The notes: generated by a model from the sequence alone, not told the origin. A stretch of DNA of 64,000 nucleotides from Citrobacter werkmanii NBRC 105721 (GCA_000759755.1 BBMW01000002.1:248001-312000); one strand, 5' to 3'. Numbered from the stretch's first letter, positions 30,190 to 41,540 are shown. Made by a program: numbers and translations.

Positions 30190-30893
30190 TTGAGATTATT
30201 CAGGAATACTGGAAGTCCCTGCTATGGACCGACGGATATCGCTACACCGGCGTTGCTATTACCCTGTGGCTTCTAATTTCTTCGGTGGTGATGGGCGGGA
30301 TACTGGCGCTGTTTTTGGCGATTGGTCGCGTTTCCAGTAATAAATTTATTCAGTTTCCCATCTGGTTATTCACCTATATTTTTCGTGGGACACCGCTGTA
30401 TGTACAACTGCTGGTGTTTTATTCCGGGATGTATACGCTGGAGATAGTCAAAGGAACGGACTTCCTCAACGCGTTTTTCCGCAGCGGATTGAATTGCACC
30501 GTACTGGCGTTGACGCTGAATACCTGCGCCTATACGACGGAGATTTTCGCCGGGGCGATTCGTTCTGTGCCGCACGGCGAGATTGAAGCCGCGCGCGCTT
30601 ACGGTTTCTCGTCATTCAAACTGTATCGCTGCATAATTTTGCCTTCCGCGCTGCGTATTGCGCTGCCGGCATACAGCAATGAAGTGATTTTAATGCTGCA
30701 TTCCACGGCGCTGGCGTTTACCGCCACGGTGCCTGATTTGTTGAAAATCGCCCGCGATATCAACTCGGCAACGTATCAACCGTTTACCGCTTTCGGTATT
30801 GCCGCGGTGCTGTATTTGATTATTTCGTATGTCCTGATCAGTCTGTTCCGTAAAGCGGAAAAACGCTGGTTGCAGCATGTATCCTCTAAATAA
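30186..30893 (+). CDS. hisM: Histidine/LAO ABC transporter permease HisM
   Basis: HisM pairs with HisQ to form the transmembrane channel of the importer. The 235-residue product starts at GTG (30186) inside the hisQ stop, indicating translational coupling. It has about five helices and an EAA loop ([19 protein letters not shown]) for contact with HisP. It is three residues shorter than the E. coli protein, as its C-terminus ends HVSSK. Confidence 0.97.
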   Translation: MIEIIQEYWKSLLWTDGYRYTGVAITLWLLISSVVMGGILALFLAIGRVSSNKFIQFPIWLFTYIFRGTPLYVQLLVFYSGMYTLEIVKGTDFLNAFFRSGLNCTVLALTLNTCAYTTEIFAGAIRSVPHGEIEAARAYGFSSFKLYRCIILPSALRIALPAYSNEVILMLHSTALAFTATVPDLLKIARDINSATYQPFTAFGIAAVLYLIISYVLISLFRKAEKRWLQHVSSK

Positions 30894-30906
30894 TTCGAGT
30901 AACACG

Positions 30907-31680
30907 ATGTCTGAGAATAAATTAAACGTTATCGATTTACATAAGCACTACGGCGAACATGAAGTGCTGAAAGGGGTATCTCTGCAGGCTAATGCGGGTG
31001 ATGTCATCAGTATTATCGGCTCGTCAGGTTCCGGTAAAAGTACCTTTCTGCGCTGCATTAACTTTCTTGAAAAACCGAGTGCTGGTTCCATTGTCGTCAG
31101 TGGGCAGAACATTGGTCTGGTGCGAGACAAAGATGGCCAGCTCAAGGTTGCGGACAAAAATCAGCTGCGTTTGCTGCGCACAAGACTAACCATGGTCTTT
31201 CAGCACTTTAATCTGTGGAGCCACATGACGGTGCTGGAAAACGTCATGGAAGCGCCGATTCAGGTACTGGGACTGAGCAAGCAGGAAGCCCGCGCACGCG
31301 CGGTGAAGTATCTGGCTAAAGTGGGTATTGATGAGCGAGCGCAGGGCAAATATCCGGTGCATTTGTCTGGTGGTCAGCAGCAGCGCGTTTCTATTGCGCG
31401 TGCGCTGGCGATGGAACCGGAGGTGTTGCTGTTTGATGAACCCACCTCGGCGCTTGACCCAGAGCTGGTCGGCGAGGTGCTACGCATTATGCAGCAACTG
31501 GCCGAAGAGGGGAAAACCATGGTGGTCGTGACTCATGAAATGGGGTTTGCCCGAAATGTCTCCACGCACGTGATTTTTCTGCATCAGGGGAAAATTGAAG
31601 AAGAGGGCGACCCGGAGCAGGTATTCGGCAACCCGCAAAGCCCACGCTTGCAGCAGTTCCTCAAAGGATCGCTGAAGTAA
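30907..31680 (+). CDS. hisP: Histidine/LAO ABC transporter ATPase HisP
   Basis: HisP hydrolyses ATP to power HisQM. The 257-residue form starting [10 protein letters not shown] matches E. coli. The Walker A loop is GSSGSGKST at 38-46, the Q-loop Q100, the signature LSGGQ at 153-157, Walker B LLFDE ending at D177 and E178, and the switch His in VTHEMG. An upstream in-frame ATG inside hisM (30877) is not supported. It is the last gene of the operon. Confidence 0.98.
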   Translation: MSENKLNVIDLHKHYGEHEVLKGVSLQANAGDVISIIGSSGSGKSTFLRCINFLEKPSAGSIVVSGQNIGLVRDKDGQLKVADKNQLRLLRTRLTMVFQHFNLWSHMTVLENVMEAPIQVLGLSKQEARARAVKYLAKVGIDERAQGKYPVHLSGGQQQRVSIARALAMEPEVLLFDEPTSALDPELVGEVLRIMQQLAEEGKTMVVVTHEMGFARNVSTHVIFLHQGKIEEEGDPEQVFGNPQSPRLQQFLKGSLK

Positions 31681-31687
31681 TTCAGTT

Positions 31688-31713
31688 GCCCGGAGGCGCC
31701 ATGCTTTCCGGGC
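31688..31713. repeat. REP-like hairpin after hisP
   Basis: GCCCGGA at 31688-31694 and TCCGGGC at 31707-31713 form a 7-bp inverted repeat resembling a degenerate REP. It lies between convergent hisP and the GNAT gene and may protect both mRNA ends. Confidence 0.55.
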
Positions 31714-32229
31714 CTACCGCTTTAACGCATCGCACTCCAGGCGATAAACCCAGTCGTCGTGCGCGATCCCATTAATCTCATACGCTTTTTCCAGCACCTG
31801 CGTTCGTACAAAGCCTGTCTTTTCCAGAACACGTATCGAACCCTTATTCTCAGCCAGCACGTAAGCATTTATCGCCGTGACGCCAGCATGTTCAAAGGCA
31901 TACTGGCACACCGCGCGCACGGCTTCGCTGGCAATACCTTTCCCCTGCGCATGTGGCATGATGGCGTAACCGAGGTCGGCCTCCTGCGGATAAAGATGAC
32001 TGATTTGCAGACCAATATCGCCGAGCGGCGTCGGGTTGTTATGCTCGCGAATAACAAATGTGTGCTGTGCGGCAAGGCGTCTGGCGAATAACAGACGCGT
32101 ATCCTTCGCTGGGGCGATGTCGCCCATATAGCGCATGACTTCAGGGCTTTCACGTAGTCTCTGGAAAAATGACCAGTCAGAAAATTGAAACAAAGAGAGG
32201 GTAAGACGGGGAGTCGATATTTTTGCCAT
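31714..32229 (-). CDS. GNAT-family N-acetyltransferase (RimJ/RimL type)
   Basis: This 171-residue protein has the RimJ/RimL GNAT layout: STPRLTLSLFQFSDW at the start, DLGYAIMPHAQGKGIASEA carrying the acetyl-CoA loop (Q/R-x-x-G-x-A) near residues 85-103, and NAYVLAENKGSIRVLEKTGF near 121-140. The substrate cannot be read from sequence. It lies alone between convergent hisP and yfcH, where K-12 has rpnB (yfcI), so this spot varies between relatives. The ribosome site is weak. Confidence 0.88.
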   Translation of the reverse strand: MAKISTPRLTLSLFQFSDWSFFQRLRESPEVMRYMGDIAPAKDTRLLFARRLAAQHTFVIREHNNPTPLGDIGLQISHLYPQEADLGYAIMPHAQGKGIASEAVRAVCQYAFEHAGVTAINAYVLAENKGSIRVLEKTGFVRTQVLEKAYEINGIAHDDWVYRLECDALKR

Positions 32230-32300
32230 AACGTCGCCATTGCGGAAGTCAGATCTATAACCTTACCATCGCAACGGCGAATGTGAATAGCGCTTAGTAA

Positions 32301-33194
32301 CTATTGGATAACATCCGCTAGCGCCTCTTCTAAATCGTACCAGCGAAACGCGAAACCGGACGCTTCCAGGCGTTTGGGTAACGCCCGCTGTCCGCCGAGA
32401 ACCAGCACGGAAGACTCGCCCATCAGTAGACGTATTACGCCAGCGGGAACGCGCAGAATGGCTGGGCGGTTTAAGGCATGGCCCAGCGCGTGGGCAAACT
32501 GCTCATTGTGTACCGGATATGGCGAAACCATATTGAAGGGGCCACGCAGATCGTTATCCAGCAGCCAGATAATGCCGTTGACCATATCATCAATATGGAT
32601 CCAGGCCAGATACTGGCGTCCGTTACCCATCGGGCCGCCTAAACCAAGACGAAATGGCGGGACCATTTTCCCCAGAATCCCGCCAGCAGAGGCCAATACC
32701 ACGCCGGTACGCAACATACACACGCGGGTTTTGTCACTTTGCGCTGTGCTGGCAATTTGCTCCCAGCGGGCGCACAGTTTATGGGTAAATTCGTTATGCG
32801 GCGGCTCTTCTTCCGTGACCACAACTTCGCCCAGATCGCCGTAGTAACCGATAGCGGAACCGGATATTAACACCGCGGGCGGCGTCTCGCTGGCGTGGAT
32901 TAAATCGACCAGTTTCTGCGTGATGCCCCAGCGACTCTGACACAGGCGCTCCTTTTGCTCAGCGCTCCAGCGCTTATCTGCAATAGGCTCTCCGGCAAGA
33001 TTAATCACGGCATCAATGCCATTGAGATTTTGCTGCTCTGTCAGCCCCTTCCACAACGTGACCCGAGAGCCGAGAATCTGACGCGCCTTATCAGGGTTAC
33101 GTGTCACTACGGTTACCTGATGCCCCAGTTCGAACAGGCGGGGGATCAGATGACGTCCAATCAGGCCAGTACCGCCGGTAATCAGAATCTGCAT
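32301..33194 (-). CDS. yfcH: Epimerase family protein YfcH (SDR39U1-type)
   Basis: This 297-residue protein of the atypical short-chain dehydrogenase SDR39U1/YfcH group has the NADP-binding [10 protein letters not shown] at 7-16 and INLAGEPI near 64-71. The catalytic Tyr region reads [10 protein letters not shown]. The C-terminal DUF1731 segment ends [19 protein letters not shown]. Substrate and pathway are unknown. GGGAGGCGAC precedes the start. It follows folX in the same direction by 19 nt, so the two are probably co-transcribed. Confidence 0.95.
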   Translation of the reverse strand: MQILITGGTGLIGRHLIPRLFELGHQVTVVTRNPDKARQILGSRVTLWKGLTEQQNLNGIDAVINLAGEPIADKRWSAEQKERLCQSRWGITQKLVDLIHASETPPAVLISGSAIGYYGDLGEVVVTEEEPPHNEFTHKLCARWEQIASTAQSDKTRVCMLRTGVVLASAGGILGKMVPPFRLGLGGPMGNGRQYLAWIHIDDMVNGIIWLLDNDLRGPFNMVSPYPVHNEQFAHALGHALNRPAILRVPAGVIRLLMGESSVLVLGGQRALPKRLEASGFAFRWYDLEEALADVIQ

Positions 33195-33213
33195 GTCGCC
33201 TCCCGGGTTACGT

Positions 33214-33576
33214 TTAGCGCTGCCAGCTCAGCGTCATGGATACTGAGTCGGCGTAACGCAATGCGTGAAGTTTATCGATCTCTACTTCAGCATAAGTGAC
33301 CCAGTGATGTTCGCGTGCGATATCGAGCACATCTTGAGTTAATTTTTCTAATAGTGAGAAGCGGTTACTCTCCACGTGCGCAATGATGCTTTTGGTGATA
33401 GTGCGATAATTCAGCGCGTCGTTGATGTCTTCGCTGATACGGGCTTTGTCTGCCGGATAATGAATGGCAATGTTGATGACGATATCCTGGCGGTTAAGGA
33501 TCTCCTCTTCTTTGATGCCGATAAAGGTGCGCAGACGAAGGTTTTTTATACGAATAATAGCGTCAGGTTGTGACAT
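33214..33576 (-). CDS. folX: Dihydroneopterin triphosphate 2'-epimerase FolX
   Basis: FolX epimerises dihydroneopterin triphosphate to the monapterin form, which feeds tetrahydromonapterin synthesis. The 120-residue protein has the FolB/FolX fold, with [17 protein letters not shown] near the start and the conserved [11 protein letters not shown] segment near 49-59. A strong GGAGGAAA site precedes the start. It is 19 nt upstream of yfcH. Confidence 0.96.
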   Translation of the reverse strand: MSQPDAIIRIKNLRLRTFIGIKEEEILNRQDIVINIAIHYPADKARISEDINDALNYRTITKSIIAHVESNRFSLLEKLTQDVLDIAREHHWVTYAEVEIDKLHALRYADSVSMTLSWQR

Positions 33577-33630
33577 TGCAGGTTTCCTCCATGTATGAAC
33601 CTATTCATGATACACGAGAATCGAATCGTG

Positions 33631-34266
33631 TTACCGCTTCTCACTCTGCGCTTGCTGCATGGCGCGTTCCGTGGCAGGCCGCGTACGGATGCGCTCATGC
33701 CAGTTATTAACCGCCGGGTAATTGTCGAGGTCGATACGCTGACGCTGGTGGGCATGAATCCATGGCCAGCAGGCTATGTCAGCAATGCTGTAGTGATCGC
33801 CCCCCAGCCAGGGGGAGGTTTCCAGACGTTTATTCATCACGTTATACAGGCGCTGAGTTTCAACCTGGTATCTTTCAATGGCGTAGGGGATCGTCTGCGG
33901 GGCGTAATGACTGAAATGGTGATTCTGACCGAGCATGGGCCCCAGGCCGCTGACCTGCCAGAACAGCCATTGCAACGTGGTGTGGCGCTCACGTAACTCA
34001 CCGCTCAGCAGCTTGCCGCTCTTTTCCGCCAGATAGAGTAAAATTTCTCCGGACTCAAACAGGCTGATCGGGCTTCCGCCGTCCTGTGGCGCATTGTCGA
34101 TAATGGCCGGGATTTTATTGTTCGGCGAGATCTGCAGAAAATCAGGACGAAACTGGCTACCTTTGTTGATATCAACATGAATCAGACGGTATTGCAGCTG
34201 CGTCTCTTCAAGAAACAGCGTGATTTTGTGACCGTTTGGCGATGGCGTGTAATAGAGATCGATCAT
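33631..34266 (-). CDS. yfcG: Disulfide-bond oxidoreductase YfcG (GST family)
   Basis: YfcG is a Nu-class glutathione transferase homologue with GSH-dependent disulfide reductase activity rather than classical conjugation. Starting MIDLYYTPSPNGHKITLF the protein has 211 residues. The thioredoxin-like N-terminal domain has T8 and N11 in the glutathione site, and ESGEILLYL carries the gamma-glutamyl contact. The reading frame runs on to 34377, but homologues begin at 34266. It is divergent from yfcF, another GST. Confidence 0.95.
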   Translation of the reverse strand: MIDLYYTPSPNGHKITLFLEETQLQYRLIHVDINKGSQFRPDFLQISPNNKIPAIIDNAPQDGGSPISLFESGEILLYLAEKSGKLLSGELRERHTTLQWLFWQVSGLGPMLGQNHHFSHYAPQTIPYAIERYQVETQRLYNVMNKRLETSPWLGGDHYSIADIACWPWIHAHQRQRIDLDNYPAVNNWHERIRTRPATERAMQQAQSEKR

Positions 34267-34310
34267 TTTCAGCGTCCGTTTTGTCATGAACCGGGTCATT
34301 ACAAGTATAG

Positions 34311-35045
<735 letters not shown>

Positions 35046-35100
35046 CCATCGAAGCGTAATCCAGTATCATTACAAGGTACTTTTCAACGAGGAGTGAGTG

Positions 35101-35652
35101 ATGAAACTGATGTTCGCATCGGACATTCATGGTTCGTTGCCAGCCACGGAACGCGTACTCGAACTGTTTACCGCAAGCGGAGCGCAATGGCTGGTGATAT
35201 TGGGTGATGTTTTAAATCACGGACCGCGTAATGCGTTGCCGGAAGGCTATGCGCCCGCGCAGGTTGCAGAGCGGTTGAATGAACTGGCAGCGCGGATTAT
35301 TGCGGTGCGTGGCAATTGCGACAGCGAAGTGGATCAGATGCTCCTGCATTTTCCGATAACCGCGCCGTGGCAGCAAATTCTGACAGAAAACCAGCGACTC
35401 TTTTTGACGCACGGGCATCTTTTTGGCCCGCAAAATATGCCAGCGCTCAGCGCGGGAGATGTACTGGTTTATGGGCATACGCATCTGCCGGTTGCCGAGT
35501 TGCAAGGGGATGTCTATCACTTTAACCCCGGCTCGGTAAGCATCCCGAAAGGAGGCTTTGCGGCAAGCTACGGGATTCTGGATGATAATGTTCTCAGCGT
35601 CATGGCACTCAATGATCAAAGTGTTATTGCGCAGATCGAGATTAATCCGTAA
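35101..35652 (+). CDS. yfcE: Metal-dependent phosphodiesterase YfcE
   Basis: YfcE is a manganese-dependent phosphodiesterase of the MPP/YfcE family. Its physiological substrate is unknown. The 183-residue product has all metal-binding motifs: SDIHGS near 7-12, GDVLNHGP, GNCDSE, THGHLFG and GHTHLP. The ATG at 35101 is preferred to the adjacent GTG at 35098 on spacing from GGAG. It lies 55 nt after yfcF, and yfcD follows in the same direction. Confidence 0.95.
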   Translation: MKLMFASDIHGSLPATERVLELFTASGAQWLVILGDVLNHGPRNALPEGYAPAQVAERLNELAARIIAVRGNCDSEVDQMLLHFPITAPWQQILTENQRLFLTHGHLFGPQNMPALSAGDVLVYGHTHLPVAELQGDVYHFNPGSVSIPKGGFAASYGILDDNVLSVMALNDQSVIAQIEINP

Positions 35653-35708
35653 TTTACCCCACAAACATAAACGCGCCGTAAGAGCGCCAGAAAAAAGAAG
35701 GTTTCCTG

Positions 35709-36263
35709 ATGGTGGAACAGCGTCATTTGGCAAGTACGGAATGGGTGGATATTGTGAACGAAGACAACGAAGTCATCGCACAGTCCAGCCGGGAACAAAT
35801 GCGGGCGCAGCGCTTACGCCATCGTGCGACGTATATCGTGGTGCACGATGGTATGGGCAAAATTCTGGTTCAGCGTAGGACTGAGACAAAAGATTTTTTG
35901 CCCGGTATGCTGGATGCCACCGCTGGCGGTGTTGTTCAGGCTGACGAGCAGCTACTGGACTCAGCGCGCCGTGAAGCGGAAGAGGAGTTGGGGATTGCGG
36001 GTGTGCCGTTTGCCGAGCACGGTCAGTTTTATTTTGAAGACCAGAATTGTCGCGTCTGGGGTGGGCTGTTTAGCTGTGTGTCCCACGGACCGTTCGCGTT
36101 ACAGGAAGAAGAGGTCAGTGAAGTTTGCTGGCTTACGCCGGAAGAAATTACCGCACGCTGTGACGAATTTACGCCGGACTCTCTGAAAGCGCTGGCGCTG
36201 TGGATGACCCGCAACGCCAAGAATGAAGGGGCAAAAGCCGAAAAGCAGGAAGAAGCCGAGTAA
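35709..36263 (+). CDS. yfcD: Nudix hydrolase YfcD
   Basis: This 184-residue Nudix hydrolase is related to isopentenyl-diphosphate isomerase-like Nudix proteins. Its substrate is unknown. The Nudix box is complete: [24 protein letters not shown], read in parts as G-x5-E-x7-REAEEELGI, around residues 75-98. The C-terminus is lysine- and glutamate-rich ([16 protein letters not shown]), slightly longer than in K-12. A REP-like hairpin lies between it and convergent yfcC. Confidence 0.94.
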   Translation: MVEQRHLASTEWVDIVNEDNEVIAQSSREQMRAQRLRHRATYIVVHDGMGKILVQRRTETKDFLPGMLDATAGGVVQADEQLLDSARREAEEELGIAGVPFAEHGQFYFEDQNCRVWGGLFSCVSHGPFALQEEEVSEVCWLTPEEITARCDEFTPDSLKALALWMTRNAKNEGAKAEKQEEAE

Positions 36264-36272
36264 CGTCTGCTC

Positions 36273-36310
36273 ATCCGGCCTACAGCGTCGAGAAATCATG
36301 TAGGCCGGGC
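36273..36310. repeat. REP-like hairpin between yfcD and yfcC
   Basis: CGGCCTAC and GTAGGCCG arms separated by about 18 nt lie between the convergent yfcD and yfcC stops. The arms are typical of REP units. Confidence 0.65.
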
Positions 36311-36319
36311 AATCATTTT

Positions 36320-37840
36320 TTAATGGTAACCCATTATCTGCGCACCAATCACCACCACGCTGGACATAATAAACAGCAGGCCTAACAGCGTGGCACCTAC
36401 TTTCAGCCAGTTACGAAAATCCACCCGACAAACGCCTAACGTTGCCATCAACGATGCCGACGTCGGATAGATAATGTGGCTGAATCCGTCGCCAAACTGG
36501 AAGGCCAGTACGGTGACCTGACGGTTTACGCCAACCAGATCGCCCAGCGGCGCTAATAGCGGCATGGTCAATGCAGCCTGGCCAGAGCCGGACGTAACGA
36601 AGAAATTAAATACCGCCTGGAACAGCAGCATAAACCATGCAGCGATAGCGTTATCCAGTCCGCTGATACCGTTGGCAATGCTGTGCAGCAGGGTATTTAA
36701 TACGCTGGCTTCGCCCGCCTCTCCGTTACCGACCAGCAGTAATATGCCCTTGGCGAAACCGACCAGCAGGGCGGGAGCAATCATCATTCGCGCACCTTCA
36801 GTGAAGGAGGATGCCATGACGTTGACCGTCATACCGTTGAGACGGAACACCACACCGATGATGCCAATCACCAGCCCCATCGTGAAGAACTGACTGGCGA
36901 TCTCAGGAATAAACCACGCGTTGACGATAACGCCCCAGACGACCCAAATCATCACCGCGGTCAGTACCAGCAATACCAGCCAGTCGCCCAGCGTGAAGCG
37001 TCGTTCTACAACCTCGTCCTGCTGCTCACGAAAGAAGCGGTCGGACTCATGTACCCGGGAGAGAAGCGGATTTTTTTTGATGCGCGCTGCGTAGGCCAGG
37101 GTGAAGGTCAACCCTATCAGGGTCGCAACGACCCATACTACGATACGCAGACCGGAACCAGAGAGCACCGGGACACCTGCAATACCCTGCGCGACCACCA
37201 CGCAGAACGGGTTCATCCATGAACTGGCAAAACCAATTTGGGTAGCGATATAGGTGACCAGCACGGTGGTGATACTGTCGTAACCTAAGCGTACCATCAA
37301 AGGCGCAATGATAATGGCAAAAGCAACCGCCTCTTCGCCCATGCCAAACACCGCGCCGCCTAATGAGAAGAGAATAAACAGCACCGGGATAAACAGAACT
37401 TCGTTACCCCGCGTATGACGAATGAGCGCCAGAATGCCATTATCAATGGTTCCGGTACGCATAACGATGCCAAATGCACCGCCAATCACCAGCATAAACA
37501 TGATGATACCAACCGCCGTGCCGAACTTAGAGCCGGAGGTTAACCCTTCAAACGGAAAATTCATCAGGCCGGGGCGTTCATCTCCGGTGGTGAAAAACTG
37601 CACCCGGTGATACTGCTCTTCACCCGCGTCGTTGGTCAGAATACGAAAAGAGTGGGGGTCAACAACTTTACGGGTTTTGGTTTGCCCATCAACCTGATAC
37701 TGCACTTCCTGGCTATCGAACATCCCGACCGGAACTACCCATGTCGCCAGGCTGGTTAAAATGGCGACGAAAAAAATAATCACCAGCGTATCGGGCATCG
37801 CCCATTTTTTGGCTGGCTGTGATTCTGTGACTGCTGACAT
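36320..37840 (-). CDS. yfcC: YfcC family inner-membrane transporter
   Basis: This is a 506-residue polytopic inner-membrane protein of the YfcC/DcuC-like (UIT3) family, with about 12 or more hydrophobic segments. The substrate is not established. Its place behind pta and reported links to acetate metabolism in E. coli suggest a role near acetate overflow. MSAVTESQPAKKWAMPDTLV starts a short cytoplasmic N-terminus before the first helix. FVTSGSGQAALTMPLLAPLGD near residue 418 is a conserved family motif. A terminator separates it from pta. Confidence 0.94.
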   Translation of the reverse strand: MSAVTESQPAKKWAMPDTLVIIFFVAILTSLATWVVPVGMFDSQEVQYQVDGQTKTRKVVDPHSFRILTNDAGEEQYHRVQFFTTGDERPGLMNFPFEGLTSGSKFGTAVGIIMFMLVIGGAFGIVMRTGTIDNGILALIRHTRGNEVLFIPVLFILFSLGGAVFGMGEEAVAFAIIIAPLMVRLGYDSITTVLVTYIATQIGFASSWMNPFCVVVAQGIAGVPVLSGSGLRIVVWVVATLIGLTFTLAYAARIKKNPLLSRVHESDRFFREQQDEVVERRFTLGDWLVLLVLTAVMIWVVWGVIVNAWFIPEIASQFFTMGLVIGIIGVVFRLNGMTVNVMASSFTEGARMMIAPALLVGFAKGILLLVGNGEAGEASVLNTLLHSIANGISGLDNAIAAWFMLLFQAVFNFFVTSGSGQAALTMPLLAPLGDLVGVNRQVTVLAFQFGDGFSHIIYPTSASLMATLGVCRVDFRNWLKVGATLLGLLFIMSSVVVIGAQIMGYH

Positions 37841-37954
37841 GAAAGACTATCCCTGTTGCAATGCAAAAGAGAGTAAGTATGCAAACAGAAGAATAGTTAT
37901 TCATTGATGCAGCGCATCCAGGCAAATGTTTCAGAATTTACAAAAGAAAAAAAC

Positions 37955-37995
37955 GGATATAAAAAAACCGGAAATATCAGCTATTTCCGGTTTGA
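37955..37995 (-). terminator. Rho-independent terminator after pta
   Basis: A perfect 12-bp stem (AAACCGGAAATA at 37965-37976 with TATTTCCGGTTT at 37982-37993) is followed on the minus strand by a run of T (plus-strand A run 37961-37967). It lies about 50 nt after the pta stop. Confidence 0.92.
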
Positions 37996-38041
37996 TAAGC
38001 AGAGGTGTTGCCGGATAAGAGATCCGGCACACTGCAGCAAA

Positions 38042-40183
38042 TTACTGCTGCTGGGAAGACTGGATCGCGGTCAGGGCGATGGTATAGACGATATCGTCTA
38101 CCAGCGCGCCACGGGACAGGTCGTTCACCGGCTTGCGCATACCCTGCAGCATCGGCCCGATGGAGATCAGGTCGGCAGAACGCTGTACCGCTTTGTAGGT
38201 GGTGTTACCGGTGTTCAGATCCGGGAAGATGAACACTGTAGCGCGACCTGCAACCGGCGAGTTCGGCGCTTTGGATTTCGCTACGTCAGCCATAACCGCG
38301 GCGTCGTACTGCAACGGACCGTCGATCATCAGGTCAGGACGTTTTTCCTGCGCCAGACGAGTCGCTTCGCGAACTTTCTCTACGTCGCTACCTGCACCAG
38401 AGGTACCGGTGGAGTAGGAGAGCATCGCAACGCGCGGTTCGATACCGAAGGCGATGGCGGATTCAGCGGACTGAATGGCGATTTCTGCCAGCTGTTCAGC
38501 AGTTGGATCCGGGTTGATCGCACAGTCACCGTAAACGTAAACCTGTTCCGGCAGCAGCATGAAGAACACGGAAGACACCAGAGAGCTACCCGGCGCAGTT
38601 TTGATCAACTGCAGCGGCGGACGAATGGTGTTTGCGGTGGTGTGAACGGCACCAGAAACCAGACCGTCAACGTCGTCCTGCTCCAGCATCAGGGTACCGA
38701 GAACCACGTTGTCTTCCAGCTGTTCGCGGGCAACGGTTTCGGTCATGCCTTTGTTCTTACGCAGCTCAACCAGGCGAGCAACGTAGCTTTCGCGAACCAC
38801 ATCCGGGTCAACGATTTCTACGCCAGCGCCCAGCTCAACGCCCTGAGAGGCCGCAACGCGGGTGATCTCGTCCGGGTTACCCAACAGAACGCAGGTAGCG
38901 ATACCGCGTTCAGCACAGATAGCAGCCGCTTTAACGGTGCGCGGTTCGTCGCCTTCCGGCAGAACAACGCGTTTGCCCGCTTTACGCGCCAGCTCGGTCA
39001 GCTGATAACGGAATGCCGGCGGAGACAGGCGACGGCTGCGCTCAGAGGTCGCGGTCAGAGATTCAATCCAGTCAGCGTTGATGTAGTTAGCAACGTATTC
39101 CTGAACTTTTTCGATGCGCTCGTGATCGTCAACCGGAACTTCCAGGTTGAAGCTCTGCAGGCTCAGAGAGGTCTGCCAGGTATTGGTGTTCACCATGAAT
39201 ACCGGCAGGCCGGTAGCGAATGCACGTTCGCACAGTTTGTTGATGCGCGCGTCCATTTCGTAGCCGCCGGTCAGCAGCAGAGCACCGATTTCTACGCCGT
39301 TCATAGCTGCCAGACATGCTGCAACCAGCACGTCAGGACGGTCGGCAGAAGTCACCAGCAGAGAACCTGCGCGGAAGTGCTCCAGCATGTGCGGAATGCT
39401 GCGTGCGCAGAAAGTCACAGACTTCACGCGGCGGGTGTTGATATCGCCTTCGTTAACGATGGTGGCGTTCAGGTGACGCGCCATATCGATTGCACGGGTA
39501 GCGATCAGATCGAAGCTCCATGGCACCGCGCCCAGAACCGGCAGCGGGCTGGATTCTTGCAGTTTAGCCGGATCAACTTTGATCACCTGCGCCTTGGAAG
39601 AGTCGTCGAAAATCTCGGACAGATCCGGGCGAGTACGGCCCTGGTCATCAACCGGCGCGTTCAGTTTGTTAACGATAACGCCAGTGATGTTGGTGTTTTT
39701 CGCGCCGCCGAAGCTGCTGCGAGTCAGTTCAATACGCTCGTTCAGCTGTTCCGGAGTATCGGTGCCCTGAGACATCACGAAGACGATTTCCGCATTCAGC
39801 GTTTTCGCGATTTCGTAGTTCAGAGACTGCGCGAACTGATGTTTACGGGTTGGGACCAGGCCTTCAACCAGTACGACTTCAGCATCTTTGGTGTTCGCGT
39901 GGTAATTCGCGATGATCTCTTCCATCAGCACATCTTTCTGATTGCTGGAGAGCAGAGATTCAACGTGGCTCATCTTCAGCGGCTCAGCAGCTGGCAGGTT
40001 AGAGTTCGCACGAACGATAGTAGTAGTCTGGTCTGGCGCATCGCCACCGGCACGAGGCTGAGCGATTGGCTTAAAGACGCTCAGACGAACGCCTTTGCGT
40101 TCCATAGCGCGGATCACGCCGAGGCTGACGCTGGTCAGGCCGACGCTGGTTCCGGTAGGGATCAGCATAATAATACGGGACAC
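38042..40183 (-). CDS. pta: Phosphate acetyltransferase Pta
   Basis: Pta converts acetyl-CoA and phosphate to acetyl phosphate, the first step of acetate overflow. It works reversibly with AckA. The 713-residue protein is the long enterobacterial form: an N-terminal P-loop/DRTGG regulatory region ([17 protein letters not shown]), a middle DRTGG domain, and a C-terminal catalytic PTA_PTB domain from about residue 390 with [16 protein letters not shown] near 620. A 796-codon open frame on the opposite strand is a codon-usage shadow. It follows ackA by 76 nt. Confidence 0.98.
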   Translation of the reverse strand: MSRIIMLIPTGTSVGLTSVSLGVIRAMERKGVRLSVFKPIAQPRAGGDAPDQTTTIVRANSNLPAAEPLKMSHVESLLSSNQKDVLMEEIIANYHANTKDAEVVLVEGLVPTRKHQFAQSLNYEIAKTLNAEIVFVMSQGTDTPEQLNERIELTRSSFGGAKNTNITGVIVNKLNAPVDDQGRTRPDLSEIFDDSSKAQVIKVDPAKLQESSPLPVLGAVPWSFDLIATRAIDMARHLNATIVNEGDINTRRVKSVTFCARSIPHMLEHFRAGSLLVTSADRPDVLVAACLAAMNGVEIGALLLTGGYEMDARINKLCERAFATGLPVFMVNTNTWQTSLSLQSFNLEVPVDDHERIEKVQEYVANYINADWIESLTATSERSRRLSPPAFRYQLTELARKAGKRVVLPEGDEPRTVKAAAICAERGIATCVLLGNPDEITRVAASQGVELGAGVEIVDPDVVRESYVARLVELRKNKGMTETVAREQLEDNVVLGTLMLEQDDVDGLVSGAVHTTANTIRPPLQLIKTAPGSSLVSSVFFMLLPEQVYVYGDCAINPDPTAEQLAEIAIQSAESAIAFGIEPRVAMLSYSTGTSGAGSDVEKVREATRLAQEKRPDLMIDGPLQYDAAVMADVAKSKAPNSPVAGRATVFIFPDLNTGNTTYKAVQRSADLISIGPMLQGMRKPVNDLSRGALVDDIVYTIALTAIQSSQQQ

Positions 40184-40219
40184 GGTTTATCCTCTTTCGT
40201 TACCGCCCATTTCAGGCGG

Positions 40220-40254
40220 GTTACAAAACAGCACCGCCAGCTAGGCTGGCGGTG
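40220..40254 (-). terminator. Terminator-like hairpin between ackA and pta
   Basis: On the minus strand a 10-bp perfect stem (CACCGCCAGC with GCTGGCGGTG; plus-strand arms 40232-40241 and 40245-40254) around a 3-nt loop is followed by CTGTTTTG. A second hairpin with ACCGCCC and GGGCGGT-like arms follows at 40202-40221. This may be a partial terminator inside the operon. Confidence 0.6.
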
Positions 40255-40259
40255 TGAAA

Positions 40260-41462
40260 TCAGGCAGTCAGACGGCTCGCGTCTTGCGCGATAACCAGTT
40301 CTTCGTTGGTTGGGATAACCACCGCAGGACGGGTACCTTCTTTGTTGATGAAACCAGATTTGCCGAAACGTGCGGCCAGGTTACGTTCGTGGTCAACTTC
40401 AAAGCCCAGAACGCCCAGTTTGCCCAGAGACAGTTCACGAACCATCGCTGCGTTTTCACCGATACCACCGGTGAAGACAACCGCATCCAGACGACCATCC
40501 ATCAGCGCAGTGTAAGAACCGATGTACTTCGCCAGACGGTGGCAGTAAACGTCCATTGCACGTTTAGCGTCTTCTTTGGTTGCGTAGTTATCTTCAACAT
40601 AACGGCAGTCGCTGGTGACTTCGGTCAGACCCAGCAGGCCGGACTCTTTGGTCAGCATTTTGTTGATCTGGTCAACGCTCATGCCCAGGGTGTCGTGCAG
40701 GTGGAAGATGATCGCCGGGTCGATGTCACCGGAACGCGTACCCATCACCAGACCTTCCAGTGGGGTCAGACCCATGGAGGTATCAACACATTTACCGTTA
40801 CGGATAGCAGATACAGAACCGCCGTTGCCCAGGTGGCAAGTGATGATGTTCAGTTCATCAACCGGTTTGTTCAGCATTTTTGCCGCTTCCTGAGTAACAA
40901 AGAAGTGGCTGGTACCGTGCGCGCCGTAACGACGTACGCCGTGTTCTTTGTACAGGCTGTACGGCAGAGCATAGAGGTAAGACTCTTCCGGCATAGTCTG
41001 ATGGAACGCGGTGTCGAATACAGCCACGTTTTTGTCTTTCAGACTTGGGAAGGATTTCAGCGCTTCTGCGATACCGATCAGGTGAGCAGGGTTATGCAGC
41101 GGTGCGAAAGAGGCAGAATCTTTGATGCCCTGGATAACAGAATCATCGATAACCACAGAGCTGGTATACTTCTCGCCGCCGTGTACGATACGGTGACCGA
41201 TAGCGGTCAATTGCGCAGACAATTCTGGTTTTTGTGCCAGAATAGTGTTAACGATAAAGTTCAGCGCTTCACTGTGAGCGGCGCCTGCACCTAAAGCCGC
41301 TTCTTGTTTACCGCCGTCCATTTTCCACTTGATGCGTGCTTCTGGGAGATGGAAACATTCGGCTAAACCAGAGAGGTATTCTTCACCGTTTACTGCATCG
41401 ATGATGGCAAATTTCAGTGAGGAGCTACCGCAGTTCAGAACCAGTACTAACTTACTCGACAT
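40260..41462 (-). CDS. ackA: Acetate kinase AckA
   Basis: AckA interconverts acetyl phosphate plus ADP with acetate plus ATP, giving ATP in fermentation and setting the acetyl-phosphate pool. The 400 residues equal the E. coli length. The phosphate loop is [12 protein letters not shown] near 7-18. [21 protein letters not shown] and [10 protein letters not shown] are the expected acetokinase motifs. It heads the ackA-pta operon and is divergent from yfbV across a 339-nt gap. Confidence 0.98.
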   Translation of the reverse strand: MSSKLVLVLNCGSSSLKFAIIDAVNGEEYLSGLAECFHLPEARIKWKMDGGKQEAALGAGAAHSEALNFIVNTILAQKPELSAQLTAIGHRIVHGGEKYTSSVVIDDSVIQGIKDSASFAPLHNPAHLIGIAEALKSFPSLKDKNVAVFDTAFHQTMPEESYLYALPYSLYKEHGVRRYGAHGTSHFFVTQEAAKMLNKPVDELNIITCHLGNGGSVSAIRNGKCVDTSMGLTPLEGLVMGTRSGDIDPAIIFHLHDTLGMSVDQINKMLTKESGLLGLTEVTSDCRYVEDNYATKEDAKRAMDVYCHRLAKYIGSYTALMDGRLDAVVFTGGIGENAAMVRELSLGKLGVLGFEVDHERNLAARFGKSGFINKEGTRPAVVIPTNEELVIAQDASRLTA

Positions 41463-41540
41463 GGAAGTACCTATTTATGATACGTGGCTAAAAAAACGTC
41501 AGGGAGTCATAGAGCGTAGCGCATGATGACACCGACGTTT

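Noticed and set aside
37904-40294. 796-codon open frame on the plus strand opposite pta
   Set aside because: It is exactly antisense to the well-supported pta gene. Its arginine-, glutamine- and valine-rich composition is what strong codon bias in an abundant gene produces on the other strand.
40254-41294. 346-codon open frame opposite ackA
   Set aside because: Antisense shadow of ackA, with the same composition and no family features.
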